64,000 bases of DNA, taken from Hirundichthys speculiger. Taxonomy: Eukaryota > Chordata > Actinopteri > Beloniformes > Exocoetidae. The stretch spans positions 1,674,001-1,738,000 of the forward strand of contig JAGFBZ010000708.1 in NCBI GenBank assembly GCA_018398805.1, read 5' to 3'. Positions 46,320 to 59,262 of the stretch are shown here, in pieces. Position numbers and translations under genes: made by a program. Within the stretch, counting starts at the first letter, position 1, and each line of letters starts with the position of its first letter. The notes beneath the pieces were generated by a model. That model was given only the letters and a program-made list of their open reading frames with translations, did no database searches and was not told the DNA's origin.

Positions 46320-47130
46320 TAGAGCTGAGCGATTTTATTTATTCTGCGATATATATATCGATATTTTATTTGCCCGGAGAGAGTAGGGGTGAGTATTGGC
46401 CTTGCAATACGATATGTATTGTGATACTTGGGTCAGGATACGATATTATCACGATATATTGCGATATTCTACCCAGTTAATATCAAAATTAAAGGTAGAG
46501 ATGAAAAATCATGTTGCTGTATATGTTCATTAGATGATATTGATCATTCAGAGGTCAAATTGAGTCAAAACTATTTGCTGCAAAACAACCTATTTATTGT
46601 TTATTATTAGTGTTTTTGCACATTTAAGTAACCATTACAACATACTGACAGCATTGTAAAAAAATTGATATTAGGAGCTGAAAAATTGATATTATATTGG
46701 GTGGCTGAAAATCGCGATATATTGCCAAATCTATTTTTTTCACACCCCTACCAGAGTGTATCGATTTTTCAGCCGCAGATATTGATATTCTAAGTTTCTT
46801 TCAAAACCCCCGTGTCCCACCTTTAAAAGCTTGCAAGCAACAATTTGCACTGTTTAAATAAATGAAACTAATTTTCTCAACAAATCTTTTATTCATTTTG
46901 TCCAGCATTTGCAAGCTGCCTGTCAGCCATATAATGTGTAATTGATGCTTTCAGTTCAATAAATTCAAACAAAGTCATTGGAACACTCACAAGATGTCAC
47001 CAAAATCACTTTGACCCTTTAAAATCTTTCGAAAAATGATGTAAATTTATTGTAAGATGAATATCGATATATATATGTTGTATCGTGAGCCGAATATCGT
47101 GTATCGCTGTAGTGTATCGCTACAGCCCTA
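46320..47130. mobile_element. hAT-like MITE C6 interrupted by A8
   Basis: Starts TAGAGCTGAGCGATTTTATT and ends GTATCGCTACAGCCCTA. The family sequence CCCAGAGAGTATCG is split by A8. The flanks share ATGAACAC, although three extra bases separate it from the left end. Confidence 0.85.
46384..46750. mobile_element. hAT-like MITE family A, copy A8, inside C6
   Basis: TAGGGGTGAGTATTGGCC to TTTTTTCACACCCCTA. The target duplication within C (GAGAG area, CCAGAGTG on the right) is imperfect. It carries the ACCATTACAACATACTGACAG segment also present around element I in A10. Confidence 0.88.
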
Positions 47131-47178
47131 ATGAACACCAAAAACGGCGTTGGGCCGGAGAGCAGCCTGCATCTGCAT

Positions 47179-47546
47179 TAGTGGTGGTTTAAAAAAAAAA
47201 AAATCGATTTGGTGATATATTGCGATATTCGGCGCCTGATATAATATCGATTTTTCAGCTCCTAATGTTGATTTTTTTTAGGAAAATTCATTCATTCACT
47301 TAGATGTGCAAAAACACTAATAATAAACAATAAATAGGTTGTTTTGAAGCAAATAGTTTTGACTCAATTTGTCCTCTGAATGATCAATACCATCTGATGA
47401 ACATATACAGCAACTTGATTTTTCATCTCTGCTTTTAATTTTGATGTTAACTGGGTAGAATATCGCAATATATCCTGATATCGTATCATGACCCAAGTAT
47501 CACGATACATATCGTATTGCGAGGTCCTTGCCAATACTCAACCCTA
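47179..47546. mobile_element. hAT-like MITE family A, copy A9
   Basis: TAGTGGTGGTTTAAAA to AATACTCAACCCTA; flanks ATCTGCAT and ATCTGTAT match at seven of eight. Confidence 0.92.
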
Positions 47547-48164
47547 ATCTGTATCTGCTGTACAGAAGCGTAAAACAGGCCTGAGGTTACAACAGTGGAG
47601 TAAAATGAAGCATGAATATTATCAGGTTGAATTTCCGATGACTGACACTTCTATGGAATCGTCACAGCCACACATATCCACATCACTTCAGGCGTTATCC
47701 AGTCAGACAGAAGAGAAGATTGCATGTGTGCTCAAGATGCTTCTCGGCAGCCTGGCTTCTGTAAGTTCCAGCTGGTAACAAGTTTCCTTGCAGAGGGAGC
47801 ATGATTTAATTTGATGTTTCACAGAGACCTGGGATTACATGAACTGAGTGGGGCTTTGCTCTGGAATATGATTCATGAAGACGAAACATCAAATGTAACT
47901 GAATTCAGAGGGGTTTTTTTTTTCTTCTTTTTTCTCTCTTTTTCTGGTGTTGGCTGGGTGAGTTTCTGTTTTGGAGCAGTCAGAGCAGTCTGTGGAGCTT
48001 TCACGTGATAGCAGGCTTTTGTTTGTGCCACACGCCAGCTGATCACTTGCACTGGTCATCTGTGGCACACTGACTTCTTGTCTTTTTACAATGTGCTCAC
48101 TTAGCTGCTCGGTGCTGGAACTGCTCCGTGTGCTGCGCTTGTTTATTGTAGATTGTATACTGAA
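47547..48164. other. ube2e2 intron, unique sequence
   Basis: No repeat or exon recognised. A T-rich tract at 47915-47945. Confidence 0.3.
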
Positions 48165-49267
48165 TAGGGGTGTGAAAAAAAAAATCGATTTGCAATATAA
48201 CGTGATTTTCAGCCGCCCAATATAATATCGCTTTTTCAGCTCCTAATATCGATTTTTTTATTGCTGTCTTCGGAACAACCCGACAACCCAAAAACCCGAG
48301 GTTCCGACACGAATCGAATCGGGTCTCGGGTCCATTCAAAAGACGTGACTCCGGGTTCAGGTCAGAATCGGTACAGTTAGTCTCGGGTTCGGGTCGGAAT
48401 CGGTACAGTTAGTCTCGGGTCCGGTCGGTGCTCTCTGAAAGGCTGGGTCCGCGTTTACTCGAGAGAGGTAAAGATATTGGTGGTGGCAGCCAATGTCAGT
48501 TAAATGATTATAAATGATTATTCATTAACGTGGCGTGTTTGTCATGAAACAATCGTGTTTCCGTAGCGTGTTATTAGCGGTTTGCCCGGCAGCTGTAAAG
48601 CACAACGGATCATCAATATGACAACGCTGGATGAGAGAACATATTCATGACACGTCCTGACCGGTGTAGGCTATTAGCGTTAGCAGTTGCTACCAATAGC
48701 ATCTGCATCCACAAAGAAAATAACGACGTGGATTTATTATTGTTTACATCATGTAGCCTATGTAGCAACTGAACCGGTAGAAGAAGACAACTTTAGGTAA
48801 GAAAATCAAGTTTTATTCAACGCTAGACAACTTTAACATTAGCAACTATGGGCTGGATTCTCTCGGTTCTATTCGTGTAACTCTGTTTGGTTCGTGGTCG
48901 GAAATTAAAGACTCGGGTCGGGTCAGTTTCGGGTCGAATTTTCACGGGTCCATTCAGGTTCGGGTCCATGAAAGTGGACCCGTAAAGACCTCTACTGTCA
49001 GTATGTTGTAATGGTTACTTAAATGTGCAAAAACACTAATAATTAACAATAAATAGGTTGTTTTGAAGCAAATAGTTTTGACTCAGTTTGTCCTCTGAAT
49101 GATCAATATCATCTGATGAACATATACAGCAACTTGATTTTTCATCTCTACTTTCAATTTTGATATTAACTGGGTAGAATATCGCAATAAATCGCGATAT
49201 TGTGATATCATGAAAATATTGTATTGTGACCCAAGTATCATGATACATATTGTATTGCGAGGTCCTA
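48165..49267. mobile_element. hAT-like MITE A10 interrupted by element I
   Basis: Starts TAGGGGTGTGAAAAAA. The right end is shortened to GCGAGGTCCTA, yet the octamers ATACTGAA (48157-48164) and ATACTGAG (49268-49275) still match at seven of eight. The family's TGCTGTCAGTATG site is split by element I. Confidence 0.85.
48269..48994. mobile_element. hAT-like element I inside A10
   Basis: The right end GGACCCGTAAAGACCTCTA is a TAGAGGTC-type hAT terminus. The left end TTCGGAACAACCCGAC is probably truncated. CTGTC precedes and follows it. The interior is rich in GGGTCTCGGGTC/CGGGTC words repeated near both ends. No transposase domain. Confidence 0.7.
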
Positions 49268-49315
49268 ATACTGAGTGATTAAAAGTGGCTTGGATGATCT
49301 CAGTGTCATCTCTTA

Positions 49316-50504
<1,189 letters not shown>

Positions 50505-50540
50505 TAGGGATGTAAGGATATGGAAAAGTTGAAATGAATG

Positions 50541-50635
50541 AAAATGAAAAATACTTTATTCATCCCAGAAGGGAAATTCAACACTGTAGCAAGGGCTCTT
50601 CTTCTCTTTTTTTTTCAACAATAGATAAATGACAG
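50541..50635 (-). mobile_element. LINE 3' tail fragment in P
   Basis: ATACTTTATTCATCCCAGAAG then GGGAAATTCAA is, on the minus strand, the familiar GAATTTCCCTTCTGGGATGA / ATAAAGTAT 3' end of fish LINEs. Boundaries approximate. Confidence 0.6.
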
Positions 50636-51023
50636 CAATGATAATAATATTAATTGATAATAATGATAGTAGGTTTTATGTCTTGTTGTGGAACCTACTA
50701 TTATTAAGTTGATATCTCGATTATAGTGACCAAATTATTACGGTTTAGGATATTATTGCGGTATTCTTAATTGCTGTACAAATGTCCAAAAAACACATAC
50801 ATTTAAATAATTTCACTAAATCTTGTGATTTTCTTGTTATGCTAAAACATCAGAAGCCAAAATTTTATCAAAATGAAACTTTCACATTAAAGAGGGAAAC
50901 AACTGGCACAGAAAGAGGTTTTATTTTAAACAAAATAACATAACAAAATAAATAACAGGAACAAAGTTAATTTGTCTGGTGCAAATTTAAATAAACACTT
51001 TAACAACCATAGTAGGTCAAAAT

Positions 51024-51386
51024 TAGGGGTGTAAAAAAAATTGATTTGGTAACATATCACGATATTCAGCCACCCGATATAATATCGATTTTTCAGCTCG
51101 ATTTTTTGGGAAAATTCATTCATTCACTTAAATGTGCAAAAACACAAATAATAAACAATAAATAGGTTGTTTTTTTAAGCAAACAGTTTTGACTTAATTT
51201 GTCCTCTGAATGATCAATATCATCTGATGAACATATACAGTAACTTGAATTTTCATCTCTACTTTGAATTTTGATATTAACTGGGTAGAATATCGCAATA
51301 TACCGTGATATCGCGATAATATTGTATTGTGCCCCAAGTATCATGATACATATCATATTGCGAGGTCCTTGCCAATACTCACCCTA
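51024..51386. mobile_element. hAT-like MITE family A, copy A11
   Basis: Ends TAGGGGTGTAAAAAAA and AATACTCACCCTA; perfect 8-bp duplication GTCAAAAT (51016-51023, 51387-51394). Confidence 0.95.
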
Positions 51387-52253
51387 GTCAAAATATGCAA
51401 ACAATTATCAGGAACAATAGTATATAGTGCAAGTTCAAATGAAATAAACTTTGGACTTTAAGCTGAACCTTAAATACGTATAAATGTGCAAATAAGGAAA
51501 CAGTTGTAAAGGAGCCAAATATGTTGTTATGAATTGTAGTTCACTCTGTGTGTCTGTGGGTGTCCCTGTGTTGTTACCTGAGGGTCAGGTATAAAGGTAG
51601 CTGCCTGTTATTGGTTAGGTGTTGGACCCGGAAGGGCAAAAGGTTTTTGACCGCTGTGGCGCTAACTGCCGGTGTTATGGTTGTCAGATCAGTTAATGAA
51701 ATAAATTAATATTTTAACTGCATCAGAAGAACATTGTTCCCTTCCTTTTTTTATCAACACGTAACGGTAATGTTTACAAAATGTGAGTTAGCGAAGCGTG
51801 TCGACCAGGTTACTCTTGGTCAAACATCTCAGTAGCTTCAAGCATTAGGCTTAGCTCATTCAAGTTGCTTCTACAAATTACAATAAAATGTAAACTAGTG
51901 CTCTGCAGACAGGATAATTGTCCTCCACCATTTGTCCCTCTGCATTCTTAAAAAAAAACACACACACACACAAAAAAAACAGAATATGCCCAGACCTCAG
52001 ATTTCGTCATTTTAGGGGGTCCTGCGTGCTATCACCACTTTCTACCATGCTCAGGTTACGATGCCGTTGTTACAAGCTGCATATTAAGGCAAGACACAGT
52101 CGCGAGTCGCTCGTAGACTTGAATGAGGCTGATATTACATATCCTGGTAATCGACCGCGATAATGAGATGAAGTCAAACATAAACGGTAATCGTTATCGT
52201 GTAAAATTTTACCGTGCTTTACCGTAATACTGCTAACCGTTCCATCCCTCATA

Positions 52254-53051
52254 GTTTCTACTTGTCTGTTGTTGGTTGTGTCGCTCTGTAATTCCACCAC
52301 CAAACATCAGGTGGCAGTGCAGGTTCATTTCTGCAGCACTGTAGCCTGCAGTGCAGAGCTTCCTTTTGTTTATTTCCGTTACGTGGGTCAGACACAGCAA
52401 CAACGCAAATTGAGCGTATGTTATTTCATTGGGAGCGGATAAATCATGAGCAAGAGTAATTTTTACCATCATTACAGTAGCTAACATTTATTCTGGTTAA
52501 CGCCAACTTGATACCACAGCTCTAAAGCCATGTCAAGTTTTTTTAAAATACCTTTTTTAATGCTTGTATCACTGCTTGCTAGGATAGGTTTATCGTCACA
52601 GCAGTATCAACATGTGCAATATCAATATCACAAAAACAAAAGAATTACTCCAATAAATGGTAGTTAATTAGTTTCCAGGTGTCCTCAGATGTCAACAATC
52701 TCTCTGACCAATCAGAGAGAACCTCACTCCCTCACTTCAGATCTAGATGTTAGTTAAAGAGTTGCTGCTTCAGCTGCTGCAGGGAGGGTCTCTTTCTATC
52801 TATTTATTTTCAATAAAACGATGTTACAGTAATAGAAATAATAGACTACTGTTTTTTTAAGTGTCTGCAGAGGCTGTTTACTCTCAGAGGGTCAATTCTA
52901 CCTACGAAGCAGAAAGACATATTCACCATACACAATGAACTTAAACACTGATCAGCCAGAACATTATGACCACTAACAAGTAGCGTGAGTACACACTGCT
53001 AATTTGATTAAATAATGCAATAACAATGCAATGTTCTGCTGGGATGGTTAT
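52254..53051. other. ube2e2 intron with a small repeat piece
   Basis: Unique sequence except CACTGATCAGCCAGAACATT ATGACCAC near 52949-52976, the recognisable start of a repeat common in fish genomes, here only a fragment. Confidence 0.4.
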
Positions 53052-53612
53052 TAGGGATGCACGATAACTGTTTTTTAAAACCGATACTGATAACTGATAA
53101 CACACACATATACCTAAGATCATTACATCAATACAAAACCAACAGCTTTGACTCTTTAAATGAACAGATATTTATTTTTTTCTTGCTGCTGGCTTGCGTT
53201 GTGTATGTTTATAATGTGTACAATGACAATAAATTCTAACTAAACTAAACTAAACTAAACATTAGCTCACGCTAGCACGCTTCCAAAATTCCGTAGAAGC
53301 GATGGTTACGTTTCAGATGGCTGATCAGGTTTGACGTATTGAAGCTTGTGCTATTTTCCCTCCTTGTGGAATTCGCTTGGAGCATTTGTCACAAATAACC
53401 AGTAAACTATCTTCTTCTGAAACTTTAATGAAGTTCCATACTTCCATGTTTGTTTTCATCAGCTGTGAAAAATGCTGCATGTGGCTGTGCATTCAAGGTG
53501 TAACGTAAATTCCCAGGTTCCCTCGTTTGCTCGTCATTCTTTCGGCCTTTTCTATTTTTTTTATGTGTAACATGTGGGAAAATACTGCGAATATCAATTA
53601 AAGTCAGCAACA

Positions 53613-53983
53613 CGAGAGCGACAATCATGAACTAGTTAAACTTACTAAACTTATCTCTTGCGTTTTTCCACTTCCTCACCGTCTCGGCTGTATCCAGACC
53701 CATATTCATTGCTATCTCCCTCCATGAATTACTAGAATATGTGCTGTCTTTGTAGTGTGGAGAATGAAAATCGTACAGATGTGGGTACTTCCTCATTTTT
53801 TCGATGATGCTCTCTTTTCTAAGCGGATGTAGAATTGACCAATCAGAGGCCTTTTGCACCTGTCGACACGCCCCCATGAGTTGATTGAATTACGTAGCTT
53901 AAAAACAAAATTGACCGTTAGTATTAATCGGTTAGAGTTACTGTTATCGATTAACGGTTAACGGTTAACCATGTACATCCCTA
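53613..53983. mobile_element. TIR-element fragment L inside F3
   Basis: The right end GGTTAACCATGTACATCCCTA preceded by TTAACGG repeats is a transposon terminus. The left end is missing, and part of F is deleted with it. It carries a MADF-domain ORF. Confidence 0.65.
53632..53877 (-). pseudogene. MADF-domain DNA-binding protein fragment
   Basis: The 81-codon ORF reads SIIEKMRKYPHLYDFHSPHY, KDSTYSSNSWREIAMNMGLD and TAETVRKWKNARDKFSKF. The pattern I-x3-[R/K]-x2-P-x-LYD, then W-x2-IA and the KWKN-x-RD block, is the MADF (Myb/SANT-like) fold. Such proteins bind DNA, and fish DNA transposons often encode them as a partner of the transposase. The frame is open from end to end but the element around it is truncated, the ORF stops right after the domain, and no second coding exon is visible. 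I consider it a young transposon relic rather than a host gene. Confidence 0.75.
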
Positions 53984-54069
53984 GTTATCGGGGCTATTCG
54001 TCATATCTGACTTATTGGAATGATGTCATAATTTCCTGTTATCGGCCCGATAATTACCGTCCACCCCTA

Positions 54070-55223
54070 ACGATTATACATCCTGGCATTCACCTGAATG
54101 TTATCTTGGCACCTGATAACTACCTTTAATTTTTTTTGTTGACCCATCACACCCCCAACATGCCAACACCACCCCCCCACCAGTAGCTGACTTTTGGAAA
54201 TAATCAAGTAAACAACAGTCTGAGTTGTTCACCTGCTCTCCCAAAGCCCCAGATGCCAATCTGGTGGCATCTGAGGGAACCGGTCCCATTTCACAGAGAC
54301 CCCACTACACAATACAGGGCCCAAAAGATCCACTGCCAATATTTCAGAACCAGACGCTGCAGGACCCCCTCAGATAGTCTTGACAAACCTGACTGGTCAG
54401 AGCTCCTTTGAAGTGGTTGGTCACAATCTTCTGGCTGGTCGGTGTGTATTTATCACATATTATCATATTTTCATCAGACGTTTTTGTGTATGTGTAAATA
54501 CATCAGCATCATCCCCATTAACCCACATACTTATATTGACAGTAAGGCCATAAATACTGATTTCAGTACGATTTTACGAGCACCCATTTAATTTCAGCTC
54601 CTTTATCAGCATCCACACACGCTTTGAGCAGACGCTACAGTTTCTCACTTGCTTCTCATGAATGTTGACTGAGGGAGAATATTTCAAACAAGCGTTAATC
54701 TGCTTCAACAGCAACCAAACCCTGACCCACAGGTCGGCTTGGGAGTCGACCTGAAACTGACGTTTGTGGTCAGAGTGAGAAAACACCTGTTTCTGTCAAG
54801 CTCACCAAGACAGACGCACGGTGCGACCTGAAAATGACTCGGTCAGCCAGCAGCCAGAAAAAGGTTTTATATGTCAGCGGTTCTGTCAACACACCAAAAG
54901 TGAGAAGTGACACAAAGCTATTTATATAAAAAAATTCACATTCATAAAGACTGTTTAACAAAGATTTAACAGTGCATGTAACGTGCATTGCTTAGCTTGA
55001 AATGGACTTCAATATTCATACGTATGAAGGTAATCGATCTAGCGACTAAAGCGTATCACACTCCTCCATGATGCGGATCTTTGGTGCAGAGATATCCATC
55101 TGATGGTCATGTATTAGCTAATCTCTGAATCTTATTTTTTGTTTTGTTTTGTTTTGGAGGATTTCATTCATACTGGTCAAGTGGTAAGGGCTCATTACTC
55201 GGCAACCTGTCTCCAACCGATGG
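54070..55223. other. ube2e2 intron, unique sequence
   Basis: No repeat recognised apart from a short C-run at 54173. Minus-strand ORFs at 54574-54988 show no domain. Confidence 0.3.
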
Positions 55224-55247
55224 AGTAAATGCTAAACTTATTACAGC
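55224..55247 (+). repeat. Left direct repeat flanking A12 (24 bp)
   Basis: AGTAAATGCTAAAC then TTATTACAGC. It is repeated at 55783-55808 with two extra C between the halves. It abuts the left TAGGGGTG end of A12. Confidence 0.92.
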
Positions 55248-55281
55248 TAGGGGTGAGTATTGGCAAGGACCTCGCTATCTA

Positions 55282-55326
<45 letters not shown>

Positions 55327-55663
55327 TCATGGAAAAAATATTATTAGGCCACCATTTTTTCTTCACTTTCTTGTTCATTTTATTACCTGGTACCACTAAA
55401 CGTCATCATGTGACTAAAACAGAAAACACTGAATGTATAAAAGCAGTGTTTTTGGCAGTACAACGCCATAGCTATTGATGTAAAAACTTAAGTGATTTAG
55501 GTTATAATCAAGAAAACCATGGAAAATGGTAAGATATCATGAGCAATCTTTGTGGTTATCATTATGTTTGTCCAAACAAATGTACCTTTAGTTGTACCAG
55601 GCATTAAAATGAACAAGAAACTGAAGAAAACAAGGGTGGTCTAATAATTTTTTTGACTGACTG

Positions 55664-55731
<68 letters not shown>

Positions 55732-55782
55732 TCACGATATATTGCAATATTCTACTTTAATATCTAAATTAAAAGTAAAATT
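55248..55782. mobile_element. hAT-like MITE A12, right end lost, hosting J
   Basis: Begins TAGGGGTGAGTATTGGCAAG, then (AT)n tracts at about 55283-55322 and 55666-55724 interrupted by Tc1-like J, then family sequence ATCACGATATATTGC to AAAAGTAAAATT. About 200 bp of the A body and the right terminus are missing. Confidence 0.85.
55324..55663. mobile_element. Tc1-like MITE J inside A12
   Basis: 340 bp, CAGTCATGGAAAAAATATTA to ...TAATTTTTTTGACTGACTG, with TA on both sides (55322-55323, 55664-55665). The inner GGCCACC / GGGTGGTC pair extends the inverted repeats. The TA-rich microsatellite of A12 was the target. Confidence 0.9.
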
Positions 55783-55808
55783 AGTAAATGCTAAACCCTT
55801 ATTACAGC
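55783..55808 (+). repeat. Right direct repeat flanking A12 (26 bp)
   Basis: AGTAAATGCTAAACCC then TTATTACAGC, matching 55224-55247 except for the inserted CC. Confidence 0.92.
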
Positions 55809-55974
55809 ACATATACACATGCGTGTATGTGTCTGTATATCTACTAAATGTAGTAGAACTGTGGCTCAGCAACCGGGCCCTGTGATGAACTGTCTAGGGC
55901 ATCCTGCATCCTGAAACCTTCCTCCTGAAGGGTTGAAGTAGCAATAAGAAGGTAGAGATGATGGAAGGACACTA

Positions 55975-56299
55975 ACATTTTGCTCCCGCTTGGTCCGGAG
56001 TCGGGTCGCGGGGCCAGCAGCTTCAGCAGAGAGGCCCAGACCTCCCTCCCCCGGGCCGCTTTCACTAGCTCCTCTGAGAAAACCCAGAGGTGTTCCCAGG
56101 ACACGCTGGAGAGATATAGGTCCGGATGGTACACTTACCGCTAGCTGCTACTCGCAAATTGTGGGCTTAGGAACCTCCGCTTACCGCTAATGCAATCTTC
56201 CGCTCCCTAAATCCGCTACCCGCTATCCCTAAATGGCAGCTTTAGGAGATCTGGTGGAAGATCGGGCCCATAATCTCTCCCACGTGTCCTGGTAAAGTG
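55975..56299 (-). mobile_element. Rex3-like LINE 3' fragment, interrupted
   Basis: Minus-strand translation gives SEELVKAARGREVWASLLKL then LAPRPDSGPSG, the same C-terminal wording as the LINE at 18252-19417 (EELVEAAEGREVWASQLKLL). A block of unrelated sequence (about 56120-56265) separates it from the continuing CTCTCCCACGTGTCCTGG. Confidence 0.8.
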
Positions 56300-56839
56300 A
56301 CATTTTATTCCGTTTTTCGTTTTTTAATCTAACACAAAAAATGAAAAAAATGCCAGTTTTTTTAATATTTCAATTTTAGACTTGGATCGAAAATATGAAA
56401 TTAAAAAACAGGCCACATGACTGAATTTGTTTTATAATCGAGGACTGGACTTTCTGTTGTCATTACACATCTGTGCCACTAGATGGAGCCGCACTGAAGT
56501 AACCAGCTAGAGAACAGCAGGACAGTGAACACATGGAGCAGATCTGATGGAACATGGAGGAATGACGACAAAGTTTTGTTGCAGTCCAGAATTTTATTTT
56601 TGTTTTCAGACAGAATTGTTAATATTGCTACCTGAGTTGCTACCCGAACTGTAAAGTTCACGGATTTTTACCGTTCTCCATGTCTGTTTTAGCTTTTCCG
56701 CATGTTTACCTGCTGATTCTCTTCTGGTTCTGCAGCAGCCAGAAACAGACTTTTCAAAACAAAAGCACGTGAGCAACATGCGGTAAGGCATTAATAAATA
56801 ATACCTTGATGCGATAACGCGTTAACTTGCCCAGCCCTA
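56300..56839 (+). mobile_element. hAT-like family E fragment, copy E4
   Basis: Right two-thirds of the family, from TTTTTAATCTAACAC through CATCTGTGCCACTAGATGGA to GCGTTAACTTGCCCAGCCCTA. Complementary in extent to E1, which has only the left part. Confidence 0.88.
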
Positions 56840-58128
56840 ATAAAAACATCAAAGTTTACTGTTATAATTGCATAAATCGTCTATATTTCATTACCTTATA
56901 TCCTGATTTGGGGTTAAATTTGCATAAAATGCTTAAAACTGAATTTTCAAAAATTAAAAACAGAAAAACACCGAAAATGAAAAAAAATTCAAACGGAATT
57001 TTAGAAAAAATAAAACGGATTTCATAGGGCCCTACATACTGACACTTCAATGATGTTTGATTCATTCAATAAATTAAAAACCGTATTGAGGGAAGAAAAA
57101 AAAGAAAAAAGGACGCTCCTAATTCCATTTTGTTTTTTTCTTTCTTAGATTAGTTTGTGAAAAAGTTTCAGCTGAATCCAGAAAAATAACTTCTGACCTC
57201 CACAACCAAGAGCCAGTCAGGCCGGCTGAGCAGCAGCTGTTTGTGATATTTTACGCAGTAGTTACTCCTGGTACCATGAAATTAAAAACTCCACAAACCA
57301 GATGACAACAGCTGGCAGTTTCTCTCGTTTGCTTCCCTTTGTTCCCCTTAAATTTCCCGCGTCATCTTCACATAACCTGACTTTCTTTTCTGTTTGACTT
57401 CAGGTCTTGTGTTTAATTTAATCACTTCTTATATTACAGCTTCATCTTTAACGAGCCTCTACATAAGATCCCGTTTGTTTTTATGACCCCACAAACATCT
57501 GTCTTTGCTGTGTTTGCACAGCAATCCATGAATAAAGATGACTATTACTGCAGTAAAAGAAATGTTTTAGTCCAGAACTCAAGGGCGCTACTTCAGCTAA
57601 AAGGCATAAATCGGATGAAACGTGTAGCTTTAAAACAGCTGATTAATAAACCATCCCTCTATTATCCTTAATGGACTCCATGTGACAACTAACCTCATTA
57701 ATTATGTAACATGGTCCAGGCTCATTTTTATCAATATTAGCACAAGAGAGCCACTGTTGCTAAGCTCAGTCCACAAACGATTAAAACTGGCCTTGAAAAG
57801 CCTCTTTATTTGTCAAACGCTGCAGCCTGGTAGACATGACAGCGTTTCCAAGGCCGTCCAGCTGCTTCTCTTTCCCTCCGCCAGGTTCCCATAGTCGAGC
57901 CTGCAGCATCTGGAAACGTTCAGAGCTCCTCTTCCTCAGCAGCTTCGTGCAGTTCGATGAGGAGGCAGATTTGGGATGTAGCTGCGCGATTATTTGACTT
58001 TTGTCTGTGATTTCAAGTTTGGCCCCCAAACGTCACAGAAACAGTGTCACTGATAAAAAAATAAAATAAAATACATGTTTGCCTTTTTTTTGTTTTAAAT
58101 GACACATAATCAGAGACAGACTGCAGCG
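56840..58128. other. ube2e2 intron, low-repeat block
   Basis: AT-rich at 56850-57120, then unique sequence. The minus-strand ORF at 57781-58029 is rich in Ser/Lys but domain-free. The block at 57430-57900 is a conserved-element candidate only by absence of repeats. Confidence 0.3.
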
Positions 58129-58484
58129 TAGGGGTGAGTATTGGCAAGGACCTCGCAATATGATATGCATCATGATACTTGTGATGCGATATTATCACGC
58201 TATCGCAATATAATGGGATATTCTACCCTCTTAATATCAAAATTAAAAGTAGAGATGAAAAATCAAGTTGGTGTATATGTTCATCAGATGATATTAATCA
58301 TTCAGAGGACAAATTGAGTCAAAACTATTTGCTTCAAAACAACCTATTTATTGTTTATTATAAGTGTTTTTGCACATTTAAATTTCAAACAATTAAAATG
58401 TGAAAATCAAACAATTTTCCTTAGAAAAATCGATATTAGGAGCTAAAAAATTGATATTGGGCAGCCAAAATTCGCGATATATTG
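58129..58484. mobile_element. hAT-like MITE family A, copy A13
   Basis: Starts TAGGGGTGAGTATTGGCAAG; the right end is degraded at GCGATATATTGGCCAC. Confidence 0.85.
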
Positions 58485-59226
58485 GCCACAGGTGACCGAT
58501 TCTTCCCTCCTTTTCATGTTATTCAGAAAAAGTTATTTAAGTAATACAATTCAAACTGATGTTTTCTGTCCCAAAATGTTGACTGGATCAGCAACATTTC
58601 CTCTGTTTTTATTTAGCCTCATCTAGGTTCACTGTGGAAATTTTGACAGCTGTATGTTAAGTTTAAAAGCCGGCGGGTGATGGTTTTAAATCCTTTAGAT
58701 TTCAGCGTGAAGCAGGATAATCGTTATGGTGAAGGACGCGTCAGACGTGGCGGCTGTTCTCCTCCAGCTGCGTCAGCGAGAAACCACCTCTGTCATGATA
58801 ACATCTTTAATGACATGCACGACACATGATGCTCTCAGTATCAGATTTGTTGATACCTCACTAAGTCTATGTCATGCATATCCAATTTCATTTTCTGGCG
58901 GCGTGTTTTCTACACGTGGACACCAAACGCTGGTTTTGGTTTCCAACAGGAAAGAGCTCTAAGAACAGTCCAGTTCAACGGTTATTTCAAGGTTATAAGT
59001 TGTACTTTTCAGGGCCAATTCTCTTTTTTTAAAATTCTCTTTTAAATGACATCCTTTCATCCAGAGTTAGTGTATTTTCAGTCAGTACTTTAAGCTTTTT
59101 TACCTGGTGGACTGAAGCAGACCTCAATGTCCTCTTCAGCAGTTCTGGAGTGCACGTTGGACACGTCACAGGAAACATCTGAACGACAGCTGCTGATACC
59201 GATTCCCAGAAAACCCGTCTAATCAC
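58485..59226. other. ube2e2 intron, unique sequence
   Basis: No repeat or exon recognised. Confidence 0.3.
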
Positions 59227-59262
59227 TGGGGCTGTAGCGATACACTAATCTTGTGATACCAT

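Larger units (their letters stand above)
50505..52253. mobile_element. hAT-like element P hosting A11 and a LINE tail
   Basis: Starts TAGGGATGTAAGGATATGG and ends GCTAACCGTTCCATCCCTCATA; octamers GTTTCTGC (50497-50504) and GTTTCTAC (52254-52261) match at seven of eight. Subterminal ATTACGG/CCGTAAT words are repeated. Inside are a LINE tail near 50541-50635 and A11. Confidence 0.75.
53052..54069 (-). mobile_element. hAT-like family F, copy F3, with inserted element L
   Basis: Ends TAGGGATGCACGATAACTG and AATTACCGTCCACCCCTA; flanks ATGGTTAT and ACGATTAT match at six of eight. A short LINE-like tail with ACTAA repeats sits near 53200-53262, and element L with a MADF relic near 53613-53983. The minus strand again has the BED-exon relic (about 53310-53450). 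Confidence 0.82.

Noticed and set aside
57781..58029. Possible missing N-terminal ube2e2 exon
   Set aside because: The translation does not resemble the class E N-terminus or the IQKEL...DPPPNC exon, and splice sites do not fit.
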